A stretch of 32,481 nucleotides of DNA from an uncultured Oscillospiraceae bacterium (GCA_910579125.1 CAJTTH010000022.1:1-32481); one strand, 5' to 3'; positions 20,871 through 30,135 are shown, numbered from the stretch's first letter. Program-made: numbers and translations. The notes: generated by a model not told the origin, from the letters alone.

Positions 20871-21893
20871 TTAATTTTCCTTCGGCATGGGCATTACTCT
20901 TGCCGCAAGACCCGTTCTGGGAACCTTGTTGATAACGTTCAGGAACATATCCTGAATCACCTTGTTAAAGTCTATGCTGATGTCCAGCAGCTTGCTTTCC
21001 TCAACAAAACCGCCTGCCATTGAACGATGCCCGCCGCCGGTACCGATTCCGGTCATAGCTGCCGAAACTATCTGCCCCGCGTCCAATTCGTCAAACTCGC
21101 TGCGCACCGAAAACTTGAAGCCGTCGCCGCGCCGCGTGTACACTATCGCAATATTTACCGCGTCTATGTCCAGAATAAAGTCGGAGACCGTCGCGATAAA
21201 CGCGTCTGCGCAATTGAAGTTCAGGAACGCAAACGCAACGCCGTTAAAAATGTCGATCTTGCGCATACAGTCCGCAAACGCGTTCAACTCGTCGTAATGT
21301 ATCTCGCTCGACTGAAAAAAGCGGATCTGCTGGGCGTTGCTCCTCGGAAACAGATACGCGTAGATCTCTACGTCAAGCTGAGTAACGCCGCGCTTGAAAT
21401 CCCGCGTATCGCTCTTCAAGCCGTACAGCAGAGCCGTCGCTACGCTCTCGGGCATATCTATGTCATACTGACGGTAATAGTCCGCGATTATCGTCGCGCA
21501 GCTCCCGACGATGCGGATATCCTTGTACTTGTAGTCGTCAACCTCGCAAAATATGGGGTGATGATCGATACAAGCGACCTCGTCTCCGATAAGATCACGT
21601 ATATTGGCATTTCCCTTTTGAGAATCTACGGTTATGATATAATCCTCGGGAGTCATGTCCTTTAGTTCCTCGTCGGTCGTCATCTCAATGCCGAATTCGA
21701 TCATCATATTTGCCGTAGCAGTGCGCTCCACGCACCCATGATGACAGATGATCGTCAATATGTTGAAATTCTCAAGCAGAACCTGTAAACCGTATGCGCT
21801 TGCAATAGCGTCCGGATCGGGAAAGTTATGGGTCTGGATAAATACGCGGTGTCCTTTCAGCAAGTCGATGAGTTCGCTTAATTTTGGGATCAT
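20871..21893 (-). CDS. DHH/DHHA1 phosphoesterase (NrnA-like)
   Basis: The product is 340 residues from ATG 21893, which follows AAGGAG; the longer frame to 21974 crosses the promoter leader. DHH-family motifs are present: NFPDPDAIASA, VDSQKGNAN, ACIDHHP, a degenerate SDTRDFKRG, and the DHHA1-type end GIGTGGGHRSMAGGFVE. Relatives degrade nanoRNA or remove the 3' phosphate of pAp. The last five residues add a short tail beyond a typical NrnA. It is alone in its unit, preceded by a promoter and a 26-bp palindrome. Confidence 0.88.
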   Translation of the reverse strand: MIPKLSELIDLLKGHRVFIQTHNFPDPDAIASAYGLQVLLENFNILTIICHHGCVERTATANMMIEFGIEMTTDEELKDMTPEDYIITVDSQKGNANIRDLIGDEVACIDHHPIFCEVDDYKYKDIRIVGSCATIIADYYRQYDIDMPESVATALLYGLKSDTRDFKRGVTQLDVEIYAYLFPRSNAQQIRFFQSSEIHYDELNAFADCMRKIDIFNGVAFAFLNFNCADAFIATVSDFILDIDAVNIAIVYTRRGDGFKFSVRSEFDELDAGQIVSAAMTGIGTGGGHRSMAGGFVEESKLLDISIDFNKVIQDMFLNVINKVPRTGLAARVMPMPKEN

Positions 21894-21920
21894 TATAACG
21901 GCTCCTTCTGTTTGTAACCG

Positions 21921-21946
21921 GTGTGATGAAAATATTTTCATCACAC
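21921..21946. promoter_or_regulatory. Perfect 26-bp palindrome in the DHH gene leader
   Basis: The arms are GTGTGATGAAAAT and its exact complement, with no loop. It lies just downstream of the leftward promoter (-10 at 21956-21961), so it covers roughly +3 to +28. It may be an operator or a 5' hairpin. Confidence 0.75.
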
Positions 21947-21955
21947 TATGTATAT

Positions 21956-21984
21956 ATTGTAGCATATTTTTCAACTATATTCAA
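21956..21984 (-). promoter_or_regulatory. Promoter of the DHH phosphoesterase
   Basis: Read leftward, TTGAAT (21984-21979) and TACAAT (21961-21956) are 17 bases apart. Confidence 0.7.
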
Positions 21985-22101
21985 GAGGAAATGTGCAATG
22001 TTATTTCGTAATATTCAACAAAGGTTTTTTAACATTTTCGTCAAAAAGTTAATACAAGATAAAACAACCCGTATTTTCCTTAATAAATGACGAAAATTTA
22101 C

Positions 22102-22132
22102 TTAAATAATACTTGATCTGTTACTAATACTA
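22102..22132 (+). promoter_or_regulatory. Possible forespore (sigma-F/G) promoter of the deacetylase
   Basis: TTAAATA (22102-22108) and AATACTA (22126-22132) with a 17-base spacer approximate the sigma-G pattern (TGAATA, about 17-18 bases, CATACTA). The gene resembles pdaA, which is a forespore gene in Bacillus. The match is partial. Confidence 0.3.
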
Positions 22133-22164
22133 TTTACGAAGTCAAACGAAACGGAGTGATATTT

Positions 22165-22932
22165 TTGAAAAAAATACTGTCCGCGCTGCTCGCGGCAATG
22201 CTTCTGAACACGACAGCTTTTGCTATACCGCCGCACAGCGAACTGCTTGAATACGATAACGAAAAGATCGCCTACGGAATGGGCGTTGACGTCGACAGCG
22301 GAAACCGTCCCCTCGGAGCGGTGGCTGCCGAACGCGAATACAGCGACAAGGGCGCGCTTTTTATCGGCGAGGCGGCAAACAAGCGGCTCTGGCTTACGTT
22401 CGACGAGGGCTATGAAAACGGTTACACTGCAAGCATACTTGACACGCTCAAAGCCAAAAACGTGCGTGCGGTGTTCTTTGTGACCTACGATTACGCGTCA
22501 AAAAACCCCGGTCTCATCAGGCGTATGATAGACGAGGGGCATACCGTCGGCAACCATACCTACTCGCACCCGTCTCTCCCCGAGTGTACTCCCGAGGAAC
22601 TGTACAACGAACTCGGAATGCTGCACAGATATATCAAGGAGACGTTCAACTACGATATGTACGTTATGCGCCCGCCCAAGGGCGAATTTTCGGAGCGCGT
22701 GCTTGCCTGCGCTAAAGATATGGGCTACACGACTGTGCTCTGGAGCTTTGCGTATCAGGATTGGGAGACCGACAACCAGCCCCCGCTCGACGCAGCATAT
22801 AACAAAATAACCTCCAAGACGCACAACGGCGCGGTCTATCTTCTTCACGCCGTGAGCGAAACAAACACAAAGGTGCTCGGCAGCGTTATTGACTACTGGC
22901 ACGAGAACGGCTATATCATTACCCCCATGTAA
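22165..22932 (+). CDS. PdaA-like polysaccharide deacetylase (spore cortex)
   Basis: The product is 255 residues from TTG 22165, eight bases after GGAG; the GTG at 22156 overlaps that site. A signal peptide (KKILSALLAAMLLNTTAFA) is followed by the NodB deacetylase domain: LWLTFDEGYENGYT (metal Asp), the HTYSHPSL zinc motif, and RPPKGEFSERVL. This layout matches PdaA, which makes muramic delta-lactam in the spore cortex. Other extracytoplasmic deacetylases remain possible. It is followed by a bidirectional terminator. Confidence 0.85.
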   Translation: MKKILSALLAAMLLNTTAFAIPPHSELLEYDNEKIAYGMGVDVDSGNRPLGAVAAEREYSDKGALFIGEAANKRLWLTFDEGYENGYTASILDTLKAKNVRAVFFVTYDYASKNPGLIRRMIDEGHTVGNHTYSHPSLPECTPEELYNELGMLHRYIKETFNYDMYVMRPPKGEFSERVLACAKDMGYTTVLWSFAYQDWETDNQPPLDAAYNKITSKTHNGAVYLLHAVSETNTKVLGSVIDYWHENGYIITPM

Positions 22933-22965
22933 AAAACGGGCAGGAGCGAACCTCTTGCCCGTTTT
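22933..22965. terminator. Bidirectional terminator
   Basis: AAAACGGGCA and TGCCCGTTTT form a 10-base stem around a 13-base loop between convergent genes. Confidence 0.85.
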
Positions 22966-22967
22966 GT

Positions 22968-23975
22968 TTATTCAACATAACCGCCGTTTTCCCCCATGTT
23001 GCCGGGAACTTCTCCCGTTTCACCTGTTTCGGATGTTTCTTCCGTCGTTCCCGATATTTCGGGAGCGTTCGTCAAACCTGCAAAGACCTCCGCAGTGCGC
23101 GAGGTTGGGCGTTCAAAGCAGCGCGAGTCCACCAACCGCAGCTCCGCACCGTCCGAAAGATAGCCGTTGAGATACTGATTGTCGGTGATCTCATACTCGT
23201 AAAGGCTGTTATCCGCAATGATGAACGTCGGTGTTGCGCATTCCAGCTCCTCTGGCGGAACGTAACCGCTTTGCGTGCACATATTCTCGCCGCCCAGACC
23301 GAGCACTGCGCTCTCAAAGCCGTCCATACCCGCAACCATGAGTTTCTCCGTGACATAAAGGAACGTGTACGGCTCAACAGACTTAGCCGCCTTTTCCAGC
23401 GAGGAGCGCGCGTCTCTGCCTATCTGCACCGCCTTAGTAACGTCTTTCTGGCTGTCGGTGAACTCTCTGCCGTAAAATGCCGACGAAATATCCGTATACA
23501 GCGTTGAATACTCCTCAATATTTGTCGGAACGGTCGCGGTCAGCACAGCTATTCCCTCTTGACTTAACGCGTAGGTCTCACGCTCCGACAATGCTGAGAG
23601 CGTAAACACCGCGTCGGGTTCCAGCGCGATTATTTTGTCAAGGTCGGGGTTTTCGGTGCTGCCGACTTTTTCAAGCGAAAGTCCCTCGGGGTAGTCGCAA
23701 TAGCTGCTCACGCCGACAAGCGTATTCTTGAAGCCGAGCTCGCAGATTATCTCGGTCGCCGCGGGCGAAAGGCTCACAGCTCTTTCGACCGCCTTTTCCA
23801 GACGAACGCCGCAGCAGTTCACCGGAAATGGCGTGCGCTCGGGCATGGAGATATCCCCTCCCGAAACCACTATCTCGGAGGGCGTTGAGCTTTCCTGCTC
23901 TTCCCTGTCGCAGCCCGTCAGGAGCTGAATGCCGCCGATAATTGTCAATAAAGATATTTTCAGAAACTTATTCAT
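22968..23975 (-). CDS. BtuF/FepB-like ABC substrate-binding lipoprotein
   Basis: The product is 335 residues. The N-terminus is a lipoprotein signal with the lipobox LLTGC (Cys22). The rest fits the cobalamin/iron-siderophore binding fold: RAVSLSPAATEIICELGF, VGVSSYCDYPEG, VGSTENPDLDKIIALEPDAV, then a C-terminal lobe with GGENMCTQSGYVPPEEL. The C-terminal ~25 residues are rich in Thr, Glu and Gly. It starts 3 bases after the ATPase gene. No permease or ATPase partner gene lies nearby, so the transporter is either elsewhere or the protein is an orphan. Confidence 0.82.
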   Translation of the reverse strand: MNKFLKISLLTIIGGIQLLTGCDREEQESSTPSEIVVSGGDISMPERTPFPVNCCGVRLEKAVERAVSLSPAATEIICELGFKNTLVGVSSYCDYPEGLSLEKVGSTENPDLDKIIALEPDAVFTLSALSERETYALSQEGIAVLTATVPTNIEEYSTLYTDISSAFYGREFTDSQKDVTKAVQIGRDARSSLEKAAKSVEPYTFLYVTEKLMVAGMDGFESAVLGLGGENMCTQSGYVPPEELECATPTFIIADNSLYEYEITDNQYLNGYLSDGAELRLVDSRCFERPTSRTAEVFAGLTNAPEISGTTEETSETGETGEVPGNMGENGGYVE

Positions 23976-23978
23976 TAT

Positions 23979-25151
23979 TTAGTACTCCAAATCAAGTGAA
24001 ATTCTTCCGTCAAGCCAGTCCACAAACTGCCGTGCCGTTCTCGGGGAGCGCCCGCCGCGCTTTAACGCAAAACGCTCCGCCGCCGCGAACAGACGCTCCT
24101 CGGAAACTTCAAGTCCCTTATCTTCGGCGAGCTTTTGCACTATGTCGAGATACACTTGCTTATCGGGTTTCATGAACGTGATAAACAAACCGAATCTGTC
24201 CGCAAGCGACATACTCTCGTCGATAGCGTCTGCGCCCGATATTTCGCGGTCGGCAGCGGTTTCGCGAACGATTTTACGGCGGTTGGTGGTTGCGTAAATA
24301 AGTATGTTGTCGGGCTTTGCGGAGAGCGAACCCTCCAGAGCCGCTTTAAGTATGCCGAAACGGTCGTCGTTCTCGGCGAACGCGAGGTCGTCTATCGTGA
24401 CGATGAATTTAAGCGGTATCTCTTTCAGCTTGCGGAACAGCGCGGGCAACTGCGCAACGTCGTTTTTCGAGACCTCGATCATACGCAGCTCGGGGTATTC
24501 GTTGAGTATTGCCTTGACCGTGCTGGATTTGCCCGTGCCGCGTTCGCCGTAAAGCAGAACGTTCTGGGCGGGCTTTCCGCGCAGAAAACATAGCGTGTTG
24601 TCGATGACCTGTCGGCGCTGCGCCTCATAATTTTTGAGATCGGTGAGGCGTATCTTATCGGTCTCGTCAATGGAGCGGAGTTCACCGTCAAACGTGAACG
24701 CCTTGTACTTGGCAAACATACCGTTTCCATGCACTTTAACATAATGAATGAAATACTCCGCGGCATAGTCGAAGCTGCCGCTGTCGAAATACGGCAGGCT
24801 CATAAAATCGTAATCCGAGTATTTTGCGGAGAGCTTTGTTTTAAGCTCACGCGATATCGTTTTCGCTATCTCGGAAATGACCGTAATGTCGTGCTCGACC
24901 GCTTCTCTGCGCGGCTCGGTGAGGTTTTTCGCACACTCCGTGAGTATCGGCGAATCAGAAAACACCAACATATCGTGAAGATAATCGCCGAGCGTCTGCC
25001 CCTCGAACGCAAGCGCACGGACTATCTCCGAGTATCCCTCGACACTTTCCGTCGCGGATCCGCCGAAAAGCATTGCAAAACCCTTTAAAAGCGGATCATT
25101 TTTCACGTTAAAGCAGCAGATGCTTGCTATCTTTTTTTTAAAATCCTCCAT
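23979..25151 (-). CDS. DUF815-family P-loop ATPase
   Basis: The product is 390 residues from ATG 25151, which follows GGGGAGAATAAAA; the longer frame to 25262 overlaps dusB. The DUF815 ATPase core has Walker A in VLLYGERGTGKSSTVKAI, Walker B in FIVTIDDLAFAEND, the sensor stretch LIYATTNRRKIVRE, and SLADRFGLFITFMKPDK. The N-terminal ~190 residues are helical and diverged. The family role is poorly known. It lies two bases after the dusB stop and three bases before the lipoprotein gene, so the three are co-transcribed. Confidence 0.88.
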   Translation of the reverse strand: MEDFKKKIASICCFNVKNDPLLKGFAMLFGGSATESVEGYSEIVRALAFEGQTLGDYLHDMLVFSDSPILTECAKNLTEPRREAVEHDITVISEIAKTISRELKTKLSAKYSDYDFMSLPYFDSGSFDYAAEYFIHYVKVHGNGMFAKYKAFTFDGELRSIDETDKIRLTDLKNYEAQRRQVIDNTLCFLRGKPAQNVLLYGERGTGKSSTVKAILNEYPELRMIEVSKNDVAQLPALFRKLKEIPLKFIVTIDDLAFAENDDRFGILKAALEGSLSAKPDNILIYATTNRRKIVRETAADREISGADAIDESMSLADRFGLFITFMKPDKQVYLDIVQKLAEDKGLEVSEERLFAAAERFALKRGGRSPRTARQFVDWLDGRISLDLEY

Positions 25152-25153
25152 TT

Positions 25154-26122
25154 TTATTCTCCCCTTATCTTTTCTATCAGATCGTCCAGATCGGCGAGCG
25201 TGTTCATACCGCCGAACAGGTTCCTGAACTTTGCCGCGCCGCTTATCCCCTTTACGTACCACGCCGCTTGCCGCCGCGCTTCTTTCATTCCCGTTCGCTC
25301 GCCCTTATCGTTGACGAGAAGCGCGATATGACGGCGCATTATAGATAGCTTTTCGTTAAGGTCGGGCTCGGAACGGACGGGCTTGCCCTCGAAATAGTCG
25401 CGTATCTGCCCGAAAAGCCACGGTCTGCCATAGCTGCCGCGCCCTATCATCACGAGATCGCAGCCCGTGTATTCGTACATTCGCGCACAGTCCTCGGGGC
25501 TTGAAACGTCGCCGTTGCCGATTACGGGTATCGAGACCGCGTCCTTGACCGCTTTTATTATATCCCAGTCCGCTTTGCCCGAGTAAAGCTGCTCCTTTGT
25601 CCGACCGTGAACGGCAACTGCCGCCGCGCCGCTTTGTTCCGCGATCTGCGCCAGCTCCACCGCATTGACATGATCGTTATCCCAGCCCTTGCGTATCTTC
25701 ACCGTGACGGGTATCTCCGTCGCCGAGACCGCCGCCCTTATCAGCTCCCCGAAAAGATCGGGAGTTTTCATGAGCGCGCTCCCCGCGCCGCCCGAAACTA
25801 TCTTCGGCATCGGGCAGCCCGCGTTGATGTCGATGATGTCGGGCTTGTATTGCTCGGCTATCTTGACCGCTTTGTACATAAATTCTGGCTCCGCGCCGAA
25901 GAGCTGCACCGCCATAGGACGTTCGTTCTCGGTTACGGTAAGGAGCGCGGCGGTTTTCTTGTCGGAATAGCACAAGCCCTTGCAGCTTGCCATTTCACCG
26001 ACGCAATATGCCGCTCCAAATTCCTTTGCCATAGTGCGGTAAGCCTTGTCCGCAACGCTCGCCATAGGCGCTAGAGCGGCGGTTTTCTCTATCTTAATTT
26101 GTCCGATTTGTATATAGTCCAA
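25154..26122 (-). CDS. dusB: tRNA-dihydrouridine synthase DusB
   Basis: The product is 322 residues with a TTG start at 26122, 10 bases after AAGGA. It shows ALAPMASVADKAYRTMAKEF, VQLFGAEPE, the catalytic Cys103 in DINAGCPMPKIVSGGAGSAL, VTVKIRKGWD, AVAVHGRTKEQLYSG and GNGDVSSPED, all typical of the DusB/NifR3 group. It reduces uridine to dihydrouridine in tRNA using FMN and NADPH. It lies 18 bases after the Nudix gene in one leftward operon. Confidence 0.95.
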   Translation of the reverse strand: MDYIQIGQIKIEKTAALAPMASVADKAYRTMAKEFGAAYCVGEMASCKGLCYSDKKTAALLTVTENERPMAVQLFGAEPEFMYKAVKIAEQYKPDIIDINAGCPMPKIVSGGAGSALMKTPDLFGELIRAAVSATEIPVTVKIRKGWDNDHVNAVELAQIAEQSGAAAVAVHGRTKEQLYSGKADWDIIKAVKDAVSIPVIGNGDVSSPEDCARMYEYTGCDLVMIGRGSYGRPWLFGQIRDYFEGKPVRSEPDLNEKLSIMRRHIALLVNDKGERTGMKEARRQAAWYVKGISGAAKFRNLFGGMNTLADLDDLIEKIRGE

Positions 26123-26140
26123 AATCTTGTATTCCTTGTA

Positions 26141-26680
26141 TCACTTGTTCTCCCGGCAATGGTTGTCAAAGGCACCTATCTGTTCCGAAAAAATAAACAA
26201 TAAATCGATAAGCGATTTATGATACGGGATGAATTCGCCGCTGTCTATCATCGTCAAAATCTCGTCCTTTGCCGCCCACTTTACCGCTTGAACCTCCTCG
26301 TATTGCAGCGTAAGCTCTGAAATTTCGACATCGCGCCTTACACACCATATGTCGTCAAAGCCGTTGTCGAAATTTATCGTAAAGCGCGGTCTTTCGCCGT
26401 CAAGCGAGATCGGCAAGCCTATCTCCTCCATAACCTCGCGCTCGGCGGCGGTTCGGCTCGTATCACCCGAAACCGCAGAGCCGCCGACCGTAACATCCCA
26501 GAGGTTGCTCCACCCCTCCTTGAACGGCTGCCGCTGCTGAATAAGCATTCTTCCGTCGCTGCCGAATATGCAAACGTGAACGACAAGGTGATAACGGTCG
26601 GGCGGTATCGCTTTGCCGCGTTCCATTATCTCACCCGTTTTTACTCTGTCGATGTCGTAAAGATCCCATTTTTCCGCCAT
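26141..26680 (-). CDS. Nudix hydrolase
   Basis: The product is 179 residues from ATG 26680, which follows CAGGAGG; the frame to 26710 lies upstream of that site. It resembles the IPP-isomerase-like/YfcD Nudix group: DRYHLVVHVCIFGSDGRMLI, QQRQPFKEGWSNLWDVTVGG, and the Nudix box SGDTSRTAAEREVMEEIGL. The first conserved Glu of the box (GX5E) is Asp here, while the REVMEE core is intact. The substrate is unknown. It is the first gene of the operon, with a clear promoter. Confidence 0.9.
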   Translation of the reverse strand: MAEKWDLYDIDRVKTGEIMERGKAIPPDRYHLVVHVCIFGSDGRMLIQQRQPFKEGWSNLWDVTVGGSAVSGDTSRTAAEREVMEEIGLPISLDGERPRFTINFDNGFDDIWCVRRDVEISELTLQYEEVQAVKWAAKDEILTMIDSGEFIPYHKSLIDLLFIFSEQIGAFDNHCRENK

Positions 26681-26722
26681 TACGCATACCTCCTGTCGAT
26701 TTTCACACAATATTCATTTAAT

Positions 26723-26751
26723 ATTATACCATATTTTACAAAACTTTTCAA
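26723..26751 (-). promoter_or_regulatory. Nudix-dusB operon promoter
   Basis: Read leftward, TTGAAA (26751-26746) and TATAAT (26728-26723) are 17 bases apart, with CCCC just before the -35 box. Confidence 0.85.
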
Positions 26752-26758
26752 GGGGCTA

Positions 26759-26787
26759 TTGTATTTTTCACAAAAATGTGATACAAT
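26759..26787 (+). promoter_or_regulatory. Promoter of the DUF1624-type gene
   Basis: TTGTAT (26759-26764) and TACAAT (26782-26787) are 17 bases apart, back to back with the leftward Nudix promoter. Confidence 0.65.
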
Positions 26788-26826
26788 ATATCGGTAGGAA
26801 AAAAATCATAGGCAACAGGAGTTAAA

Positions 26827-27612
26827 ATGACAGGTAATAAATCGTCGGGAAAAAGCGGCAGAGTGTTTCTGCTTGACGAAATAAGAGGGCTGGCTATCAT
26901 CTGTATGGTCGTGTACCATACAATGTTCGATCTGAAATACATTTTTAACGTCGACATTCCGATATTTTTTGAGGATTGGTTCGACGTGATACGCGATATT
27001 TTCGCGGGAACATTCATATTTATATCGGGCGCTGTTTGCAGATTTTCAAGGAATAATATGAAACGAGGCATACAGTGCTTTTTCCTCGGTATGATAATCA
27101 CGTTTGTCACACCTTTTTTCTCCGAGCAGTATGTGTGGTTCGGCATTTTACATTTTCTAGGAATTTCGATGATGATCTTCGGGCTCGGCGAAAAGCTGTT
27201 CGATATGCTCCCCGCGCTTGCGGGACTGCTGATCTTCGGGCTGCTGTTTGTTCTTACACTGCACGTTCCCGAACTAGTTTATGAGAACAACACCGTCGTT
27301 TCATACGGCTTTTTCGGAATAAAGGGCGTGTTCGAGTGGAATATCCCCGCGGAGGCTTACAAGGACGTGCTGTTTCCGTTCGGACTGCATTCGCCGAAAT
27401 TCGGGTCGTCGGACTATTTCCCGCTTTTGCCGTGGTTCTTTTTGTTCGCGTCTGGTAGTTACTTCGGCGTGTGGGCAAAGGATAACGCACTCCCGAGTTT
27501 CTTCTACAACAAGCATATCGGCTGGCTTTGCGCGGTCGGACAGCATACGATATGGATATATATGCTCCATCAGCCGATAGTTTACGGCATTTGTATGCTT
27601 ATTTTCCGTTAA
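26827..27612 (+). CDS. DUF1624 / HGSNAT-like membrane protein
   Basis: The product is 261 residues with about seven membrane helices. The N-terminal FLLDEIRGLAIICMVVYHTM, the FAGTFIFISGAVCRFSRNN stretch with GIQCFFLGMIITF, and the WFGILHFLG and YFPLLPWFFLFASGSYFG segments match the heparan-alpha-glucosaminide N-acetyltransferase-like family (DUF1624). The C-terminal TIWIYMLHQPIVYG is also typical. Members are thought to acylate sugars across the membrane; the substrate here is unknown. ATG 26827 follows CAGGAG. A weak 6-base stem (27606-27628) follows. Confidence 0.85.
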   Translation: MTGNKSSGKSGRVFLLDEIRGLAIICMVVYHTMFDLKYIFNVDIPIFFEDWFDVIRDIFAGTFIFISGAVCRFSRNNMKRGIQCFFLGMIITFVTPFFSEQYVWFGILHFLGISMMIFGLGEKLFDMLPALAGLLIFGLLFVLTLHVPELVYENNTVVSYGFFGIKGVFEWNIPAEAYKDVLFPFGLHSPKFGSSDYFPLLPWFFLFASGSYFGVWAKDNALPSFFYNKHIGWLCAVGQHTIWIYMLHQPIVYGICMLIFR

Positions 27613-27641
27613 TTTGCAAAAATAACGGAATTCTTTTGGGC

Positions 27642-27670
27642 TTGCATTTGACGTAAAAATATTGTATAAT
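27642..27670 (+). promoter_or_regulatory. lon promoter
   Basis: TTGCAT (27642-27647) and TATAAT (27665-27670) are 17 bases apart. No CtsR-, HrcA- or CIRCE-like operator is evident between this and the lon start. Confidence 0.75.
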
Positions 27671-27729
27671 GTGAAAGTACGGAAAAAACGATATAATTTA
27701 CAGAACATATATGAAAGGTAGGACTATAT

Positions 27730-30135
27730 ATGAATAACACGATCACGATACCCGCCATTTCCCTGCGCGGACTGGTGGTTTTCCCGTCAATGGTGCTGCA
27801 TTTCGATGTTGGCAGAGATCGCTCTGTAAACGCTCTTAAAGCGGCCGCCGGCAGCGACGGGCTTATTTACCTTGTAGCTCAGAAAGACCCTGCGGAGACA
27901 GACCCCGCTCCGAACGACATATATGATGTGGGCGTTGTCGGGCAGATCAAACAGCTGCTGACCACACCCGACGGCTCTACGCGTGTTCTGGTAGAGGGGC
28001 TTTACCGCGCGAAAACAGTAAAGTTTATTCCCTCAAAGGATTACCTTAAATTTGAGGTAAAGCAGTATCCGCAGCGCGGCGCGGAGCTTTCAGAAGCCAC
28101 GCAGACCGCCGTGAAACGCGCTCTGAAGGAATCATTCGACAATTACGCGCAGGTGTCTCCGAAAATGCCGAAAGACCTCTATGAAAGCATTATCGCCGAG
28201 GAGGACTGCTCGCGGCTGTTTGACAAGGTGGTTTTCAACGTTGTGCTGAAGCTCGAAGACAAACAGGCGCTGCTGGAAACAAACGGTACGTTTCAGCGTA
28301 TGAAAAAGCTGATCTCCTTGCTGGACGGCGAAGTCGAAATACTCATGACAGAGATCGAAATACAGGAACAGGTTCGCGAGCAGGTCGACAAAAATCAGCG
28401 TGAATACTATCTCCGCGAACAGATAAAGGCGATCTCAAAGCAGCTCGGCGACAACGACGACCCGTTGGAGGAGTGCGACGAGTACATAAAGAAGATCAAG
28501 GCGCTCGGACTTGCCGAGGAGCACGAGGAAAAGCTGATAAAGGAAGCCGAAAAGCTGTCGCGTATGTCGGGCAGCTCACAGGAATCCGCCGTTCTGCGCA
28601 ATTACCTTGACACTGTGCTGTCTGTTCCTTTTAATAAAAGAACCAAGGATAAGCTGAACATTGACGCAGCCGCAAAGCAGCTCGACAAGGATCACTACGG
28701 GCTTGCAAAGGTCAAGGAGCGTATTCTCGAAACACTGTCGGTAAGGGCGCTCGCTCCCGATGTCAAGGGGCAGATAATCTGCCTGTACGGTCCTCCCGGA
28801 GTGGGCAAGACCTCGATAGGACGCTCCGTTGCGGAGGCGCTCGGACGCAAATACGCGCGTATCTCGCTCGGCGGCGTCCGCGACGAGGCGGAAATTCGCG
28901 GTCACAGAAAAACCTACGTCGGCGCAATGCCCGGGCGAATTATCGCGGCGCTTCGGCAAGCAAAGACGATAAACCCTGTTATTCTGCTGGACGAGATCGA
29001 CAAAATGGGCAGCGACTACAAGGGCGACCCGTCCTCGGCCATGCTGGAGGTGCTCGACGCGGAGCAGAACAACGCGTTTGTTGATCACTACGTTGAAGTG
29101 CCTGTCGATTTAAGCGAGGTTTTGTTCATCACAACCGCGAACAGTCTGGACACTATTCCCGCGCCGCTGCTCGACCGTATGGAGGTCATCGAACTGTCGA
29201 GCTACACGCGCGAGGAGAAGTTTAACATCGCCAAAAAGCACCTTGTTCCCAAGCAGCTGAAAAAGCACGGCGAGAGCACTAAGACGCTCAAAATAAATGA
29301 CAAGGCTTTGTATTCGATAATCGACAATTACACACGCGAGGCGGGCGTGCGCAAACTCGAGCGCAGGATCGGCGAGGTCTGCCGCAAGACCGCGAAAAGG
29401 CTCGTCTCGGGCGAAAAGACGGTCAAGATCACCGAGGACAATCTGCACGACTTCCTCGGCGCGAAAAAGTACCGTTCCGAGACGCTTGCCGCGCACGATG
29501 AGGTCGGCTTGGTAAACGGTCTGGCGTGGACTTCCGTGGGCGGTACAATGCTGCCGCTGGAGGTTCTTGTGCTCGAGGGCACGGGCAAGACCGAGTTTAC
29601 GGGTTCGCTCGGCGACGTTATGAAAGAATCCGCAAAGATCGCGGTGTCGCTGACGCGTTCGCTTGCCGAGAAATACGGTATTGACCCCGCGTTTTACAAG
29701 GATAAGGATATTCACGTTCACGCTCCGGAGGGAGCCGTTCCCAAGGATGGTCCTTCCGCAGGTGTGACGCTTACAACCGCGCTTGTATCCGCTCTTTCGG
29801 GTACTCCCGTGCGCCGCGACGTGGCTATGACGGGCGAAATAACGCTGCGCGGAAAGGTTCTGCCGATAGGCGGCTTGAAAGAAAAGACCATGGCGGCTTA
29901 CCGCGCGGGTATCACGACGGTTTGTATACCTAAAGATAACGAACCGGACCTTGACGAGATCGACGAAAAGGTTCGCGAAAATATCAGATTCGTGGTCGCG
30001 GAGGATATCTCGACGGTACTTGAAACGGCGCTTGTGCTGCCGAATTGCAGAACGGTAAAGTCGGTTGAGGTTTCCCAAAAGAAAAAGACGCTTCCCAAAA
30101 AATCCGAGATAAAGAAGCCCATGCTGAACGCATGA
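27730..30135 (+). CDS. lon: ATP-dependent protease Lon
   Basis: The product is 801 residues, a normal LonA length. In order: an N-terminal substrate domain (AISLRGLVVFPSMVLHFDVG), a coiled region (REQIKAISKQLGDND), the AAA+ module with Walker A GPPGVGKTSIG and Walker B PVILLDEIDKMG, and the Ser-Lys protease domain with Ser676 in KDGPSAGVTL and Lys719 in LKEKTMAAYRAG, 43 residues apart as in other Lon proteins. It degrades damaged and regulatory proteins. ATG 27730 follows GAAAGGTAGG. Its stop overlaps the next start codon. Confidence 0.98.
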   Translation: MNNTITIPAISLRGLVVFPSMVLHFDVGRDRSVNALKAAAGSDGLIYLVAQKDPAETDPAPNDIYDVGVVGQIKQLLTTPDGSTRVLVEGLYRAKTVKFIPSKDYLKFEVKQYPQRGAELSEATQTAVKRALKESFDNYAQVSPKMPKDLYESIIAEEDCSRLFDKVVFNVVLKLEDKQALLETNGTFQRMKKLISLLDGEVEILMTEIEIQEQVREQVDKNQREYYLREQIKAISKQLGDNDDPLEECDEYIKKIKALGLAEEHEEKLIKEAEKLSRMSGSSQESAVLRNYLDTVLSVPFNKRTKDKLNIDAAAKQLDKDHYGLAKVKERILETLSVRALAPDVKGQIICLYGPPGVGKTSIGRSVAEALGRKYARISLGGVRDEAEIRGHRKTYVGAMPGRIIAALRQAKTINPVILLDEIDKMGSDYKGDPSSAMLEVLDAEQNNAFVDHYVEVPVDLSEVLFITTANSLDTIPAPLLDRMEVIELSSYTREEKFNIAKKHLVPKQLKKHGESTKTLKINDKALYSIIDNYTREAGVRKLERRIGEVCRKTAKRLVSGEKTVKITEDNLHDFLGAKKYRSETLAAHDEVGLVNGLAWTSVGGTMLPLEVLVLEGTGKTEFTGSLGDVMKESAKIAVSLTRSLAEKYGIDPAFYKDKDIHVHAPEGAVPKDGPSAGVTLTTALVSALSGTPVRRDVAMTGEITLRGKVLPIGGLKEKTMAAYRAGITTVCIPKDNEPDLDEIDEKVRENIRFVVAEDISTVLETALVLPNCRTVKSVEVSQKKKTLPKKSEIKKPMLNA

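Noticed and set aside
21921..21946. CRP/FNR-type site (TGTGA...TCACA)
   Set aside because: The half-sites are 14 bases apart instead of 6, and the position downstream of the promoter does not fit activation.
29110..30078. 322-residue leftward frame within lon
   Set aside because: It is antisense to a fully conserved lon gene, with no ribosome binding site and no recognisable product.
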